From Zoogloeaceae bacterium (GTDB taxonomy: Bacteria; Pseudomonadota; Gammaproteobacteria; Burkholderiales; Rhodocyclaceae): a DNA stretch of 7,911 bases. Shown piece after piece: positions 6,335 to 7,911 of the stretch; within the stretch, counting starts at the first letter, position 1, and every line of letters starts with the position of its first letter. The stretch covers positions 1-7,911 of the forward strand of contig JAITEO010000289.1 in NCBI GenBank assembly GCA_031281985.1, in the 5' to 3' direction. The position numbers were made by a program, and so were the translations under genes. The notes beneath the pieces were generated by a model. The model was not told the origin of the DNA, did not search any database, and worked only from the letters and a program-made list of their open reading frames with translations.

Positions 6335-6590
6335 CTTCTCTCCTCCTCCTTCTTTCTATCGGTAGGTGTCTTTTCTTTTTTTTTGCGTTGGTTGCGCAAG
6401 GGTCACGAACGCGGGTGCGGTAAACACCGTCATATTCGTCATTCGATTTGATTTCGTCTAGTACGACCAGATGCGCTTTCTTGCCATCCGACAGGGCAAT
6501 CGCCCCGGATCGCGTGCCGCCATCTCCTCCAAAGATAAAAAATCTTCCCGCTTCTGCCACGTCGAGCGCCAACCCCATGACCACGTTCAC
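6267..6590 (-). CDS. doubtful hypothetical ORF with Lys/Arg-rich tail
   Basis: A 107-codon frame opening with GTG (6590; an internal ATG is at 6578) and no clear ribosome binding site. The first 55 or so residues look protein-like (LALDVAEAGRFFIFGGDGG, then KKAHLVVLDEIK and NDEYDGVYR). After that it enters an A9 tract (6376-6384) and becomes a low-quality Lys/Arg stretch overlapping the leader ORF of the regulator. Upstream in the same frame are two tandem stop codons and then another open stretch (6788-6606), so this may be the remnant of a broken gene. No family is recognised. Confidence 0.25.
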   Translation of the reverse strand: MNVVMGLALDVAEAGRFFIFGGDGGTRSGAIALSDGKKAHLVVLDEIKSNDEYDGVYRTRVRDPCATNAKKKKRHLPIERRRRREDAFRTHPLGTWHSYCRGKQHEV

Positions 6591-6765
6591 AGGCTTTTGT
6601 CATTATCCGCATGCGACACGGCATGTCTGTTTCGGAATCCACAAATCACGATGAATGCGTTCCCCCAAAACCAGCGCCATCGGCGCGTATGCGCATATGG
6701 CATAGCATTTGTTCAAACGCGCACACCCGGATTCGGATGCGCGCGCACTCGAAAGGAATAGTACA
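6335..6765. other. 431-base stretch with no well-supported gene
   Basis: Apart from the doubtful ORF listed separately, this stretch holds the purine-rich (- strand) ribosome-binding tract of the leader ORF, an A9 run, the 8-base palindrome TTGCGCAA (6392-6399) and the terminator candidate of the right-hand gene pair. All frames from 6591 to 6765 look poorly coding. No insertion sequence ends, tRNA or attachment site were seen. Confidence 0.5.
6715..6743 (-). terminator. terminator candidate after the beta-helix/hypothetical gene pair
   Basis: CGCGCA (6718-6723) pairs with TGCGCG (6738-6743), and CCG (6727-6729) pairs with CGG (6734-6736) around a GATT loop. TTT follows on the - strand (6717-6715). 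It lies about 22 bases after the stop of the 96-residue gene. The internal loop and short T-run lower confidence. Confidence 0.4.
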
Positions 6766-7056
6766 TCATTGTATGCCGGACGATCCAAACGTTACAATCT
6801 CTCCTGTGCGCGCTCCTGTGCGCGCGTAAGATGCTGGAGCGTAGTAGTTGTTTTTCGCGCTGCCTCGATATTGGAAGGATGACGGGGCGAGGAGGGCGTT
6901 TGGGTCTGCCGCGAGAGGTAACGCGGGGATGCCTCCGCCCGAAAAACGCCGGGCGATGTGGGCGAGGACATGGGAAGGCAGCAGGACGAGGAGCGGCAGT
7001 ACCGCAAGTTCCGGCCAGAAGTCGGCGACAGGTGAGGTTTTTGAGGTCGAGGACAT
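6766..7056 (-). CDS. hypothetical 96-residue protein with hydrophobic segment
   Basis: Not recognised. ATG 7056 lies two bases after the stop of the beta-helix gene (TAG-CC-ATG), so the two are probably co-transcribed and translationally coupled; no independent ribosome binding site is seen. Residues 15-35 are hydrophobic (PELAVLPLLVLLPSHVLAHIA) but broken by prolines at 15, 21 and 27, followed by ARR. This could be a membrane anchor or a poor signal-like segment. The C-terminal half is rich in small and aromatic residues (SSFQYRGSAKNNYYAPASY) and includes a duplicated ARTG from a 12-base tandem repeat. A second frame over the same DNA (ending about 6792) also reads plausibly at its C-terminus, so a frameshift or a wrong frame cannot be ruled out. 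Tight linkage suggests it works with the beta-helix protein. Confidence 0.45.
   Translation of the reverse strand: MSSTSKTSPVADFWPELAVLPLLVLLPSHVLAHIARRFSGGGIPALPLAADPNALLAPSSFQYRGSAKNNYYAPASYARTGARTGEIVTFGSSGIQ
6802..6825. repeat. perfect 12-base tandem duplication
   Basis: TCCTGTGCGCGC occurs twice back to back (6802-6813 and 6814-6825). Inside the 96-residue gene it adds exactly four codons, reading ARTG-ARTG. Its length keeps the frame, so it is a likely site of strain-to-strain copy-number change. Confidence 0.9.
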
Positions 7057-7058
7057 GG

Positions 7059-7911
7059 CTATTCGCGCGGTAACTTGATGTTGCTGCCGGTGGTGACGGT
7101 GACATGCCCGGAAATCTTGCCGCCTTCCGGGACGCGCACATCGTGCGTCTTGACTTGCGTGTTGGATACGTCCAGTTTGCGCAAGGAGCAGCCGATGATC
7201 TCCAGCCTGCCGATGCGCCCGTTCTTGATGTCCAGGTAATCGAACTTGCAGTTCTCGATGCGCAGATGCTCGGTTTGTGCCCAATCTATCTTGAGGTGCG
7301 GAATCTTGCAGTTCTTGATGATGAACGATTTGTTTGGCGGCGGGTCATCCCATTTTTCCACGGGTTTCCTCTGCTGGATAGCGTCTACTGGCTTGCGGCT
7401 ATTGACCGTGACGTTCTCCAAGAGGGTATGCACGGGAACATCGCCGGAAAGCTCAAGACCGTATTCTTTTTCCTCCGCACCGGAAAACGTGCAGTCGCGG
7501 ATGGTCAGTCTGCCCTTGAACGCCGCCGCCGCGATCAGATATCCTTCCTGGATTCCCTCGAACAGCGCATCACCCAAGACGTCCGCGCCATACAGGGCAA
7601 AAACTTTCACCTTGCAGTGCCGTAGGGTGAAATCGTTGAGTTCGCCGTCGATTGCGTAAACTCCACCCCTGAAATCGCAGTCTTCCAGTAGAAAGTCCGA
7701 ATAGGGCTTGTCGGTAGTACCGGATGTGGGTGTCCCTAATCGAACTTGTCCCGCAATAAAACGGCGTAATGTCAGACTCTTCGTACTCAACAAAGCGAAA
7801 TTTTTGGCTTTGCCACCAACAAACATGATTTCTCCATAACCAACAGCACCTCTATGATTCGGGTCGTTATTGGAGTTCAGAAATTCACATTCTTCAAAAA
7901 CAAGGTTTGTA
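7059..7911 (-). CDS. cysteine-ladder beta-helix (pentapeptide-like) protein, 5' end outside window
   Basis: The frame is open to the right edge, with 28 codons before the ATG at 7826, so the N-terminus is missing; 283 residues are visible. The motif 'two hydrophobics, two polar or small, Cys, any, hydrophobic' recurs seven times: VFEECEF upstream of 7826, then (numbered from that Met) LLEDCDF (46-52), TLRHCKV (67-73), TIRDCTF (108-114), IIKNCKI (169-175), RIENCKF (189-195) and EIIGCSL (209-215). The cysteines C50, C71, C112, C173, C193 and C213 are spaced 21, 41, 61, 20 and 20 residues apart, close to multiples of 20. Residues 168-227 are three consecutive 20-residue coils. This is the register of a four-sided right-handed beta-helix as in pentapeptide-repeat proteins, though the pentapeptide consensus is weak. 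No catalytic motif or membrane segment is visible. Function is unknown; a structural or target-mimicking role, or T6SS cargo, are guesses. Confidence 0.7.
   Translation of the reverse strand, partial: TNLVFEECEFLNSNNDPNHRGAVGYGEIMFVGGKAKNFALLSTKSLTLRRFIAGQVRLGTPTSGTTDKPYSDFLLEDCDFRGGVYAIDGELNDFTLRHCKVKVFALYGADVLGDALFEGIQEGYLIAAAAFKGRLTIRDCTFSGAEEKEYGLELSGDVPVHTLLENVTVNSRKPVDAIQQRKPVEKWDDPPPNKSFIIKNCKIPHLKIDWAQTEHLRIENCKFDYLDIKNGRIGRLEIIGCSLRKLDVSNTQVKTHDVRVPEGGKISGHVTVTTGSNIKLPRE

Noticed and set aside
5587..6423. 278-codon + strand ORF opposite the XRE gene
   Set aside because: Its composition reflects the antisense of Arg codons, and the - strand frame has a clear HTH domain.
6802..6825. 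CRISPR-like or satellite repeat
   Set aside because: Only two directly adjacent 12-base units with no spacer; it is a simple tandem duplication.
7059..7826. Complete beta-helix gene starting at ATG 7826
   Set aside because: The frame is open to the window edge and the upstream residues carry a further copy of the repeat motif (VFEECEF), so 7826 is internal.

Overview
The window carries part of a type VI secretion system (T6SS) locus and a less conserved flank. The Hcp, TssB and TssC proteins are of the Hcp1/VipA/VipB type of Proteobacteria. The moderately high GC content and the Hcp sequence style suggest a betaproteobacterium, but no gene here fixes the genus.

Left part (1 to about 5080, + strand): the 3' part of clpV/tssH (its N-terminal domain lies upstream of the window), then tssB, tssC and hcp. 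These are the disassembly ATPase, the two sheath subunits and the inner-tube protein, so the block makes the contractile tail tube and recycles its sheath. clpV, tssB and tssC are tightly packed. hcp follows a 125-base gap that holds a long RNA hairpin and a promoter-like segment with both sigma70-type and sigma54-type readings. A second strong hairpin and a GC-rich terminator candidate follow hcp. A 26-codon ORF with its own ribosome binding site bridges clpV and tssB.

Middle (5119 to 6334, - strand): a small PAAR spike-tip protein convergent to hcp, with its own promoter candidate. Upstream of it is an XRE-family helix-turn-helix regulator with an unusual Arg/Glu-rich tail. A possible 30-codon leader ORF ends one base before the first ATG of the regulator.

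Right part (6335 to 7911, - strand): a poorly coding stretch with one doubtful ORF and an A9 tract; a 96-residue hypothetical protein with a hydrophobic segment; and, two bases upstream of it, a cysteine-ladder beta-helix (pentapeptide-like) protein that runs off the right edge. A candidate terminator follows this pair. The beta-helix protein and its partner are the least explained part of the window. A role as T6SS cargo or accessory pair is possible from position only and is not shown by the sequence.
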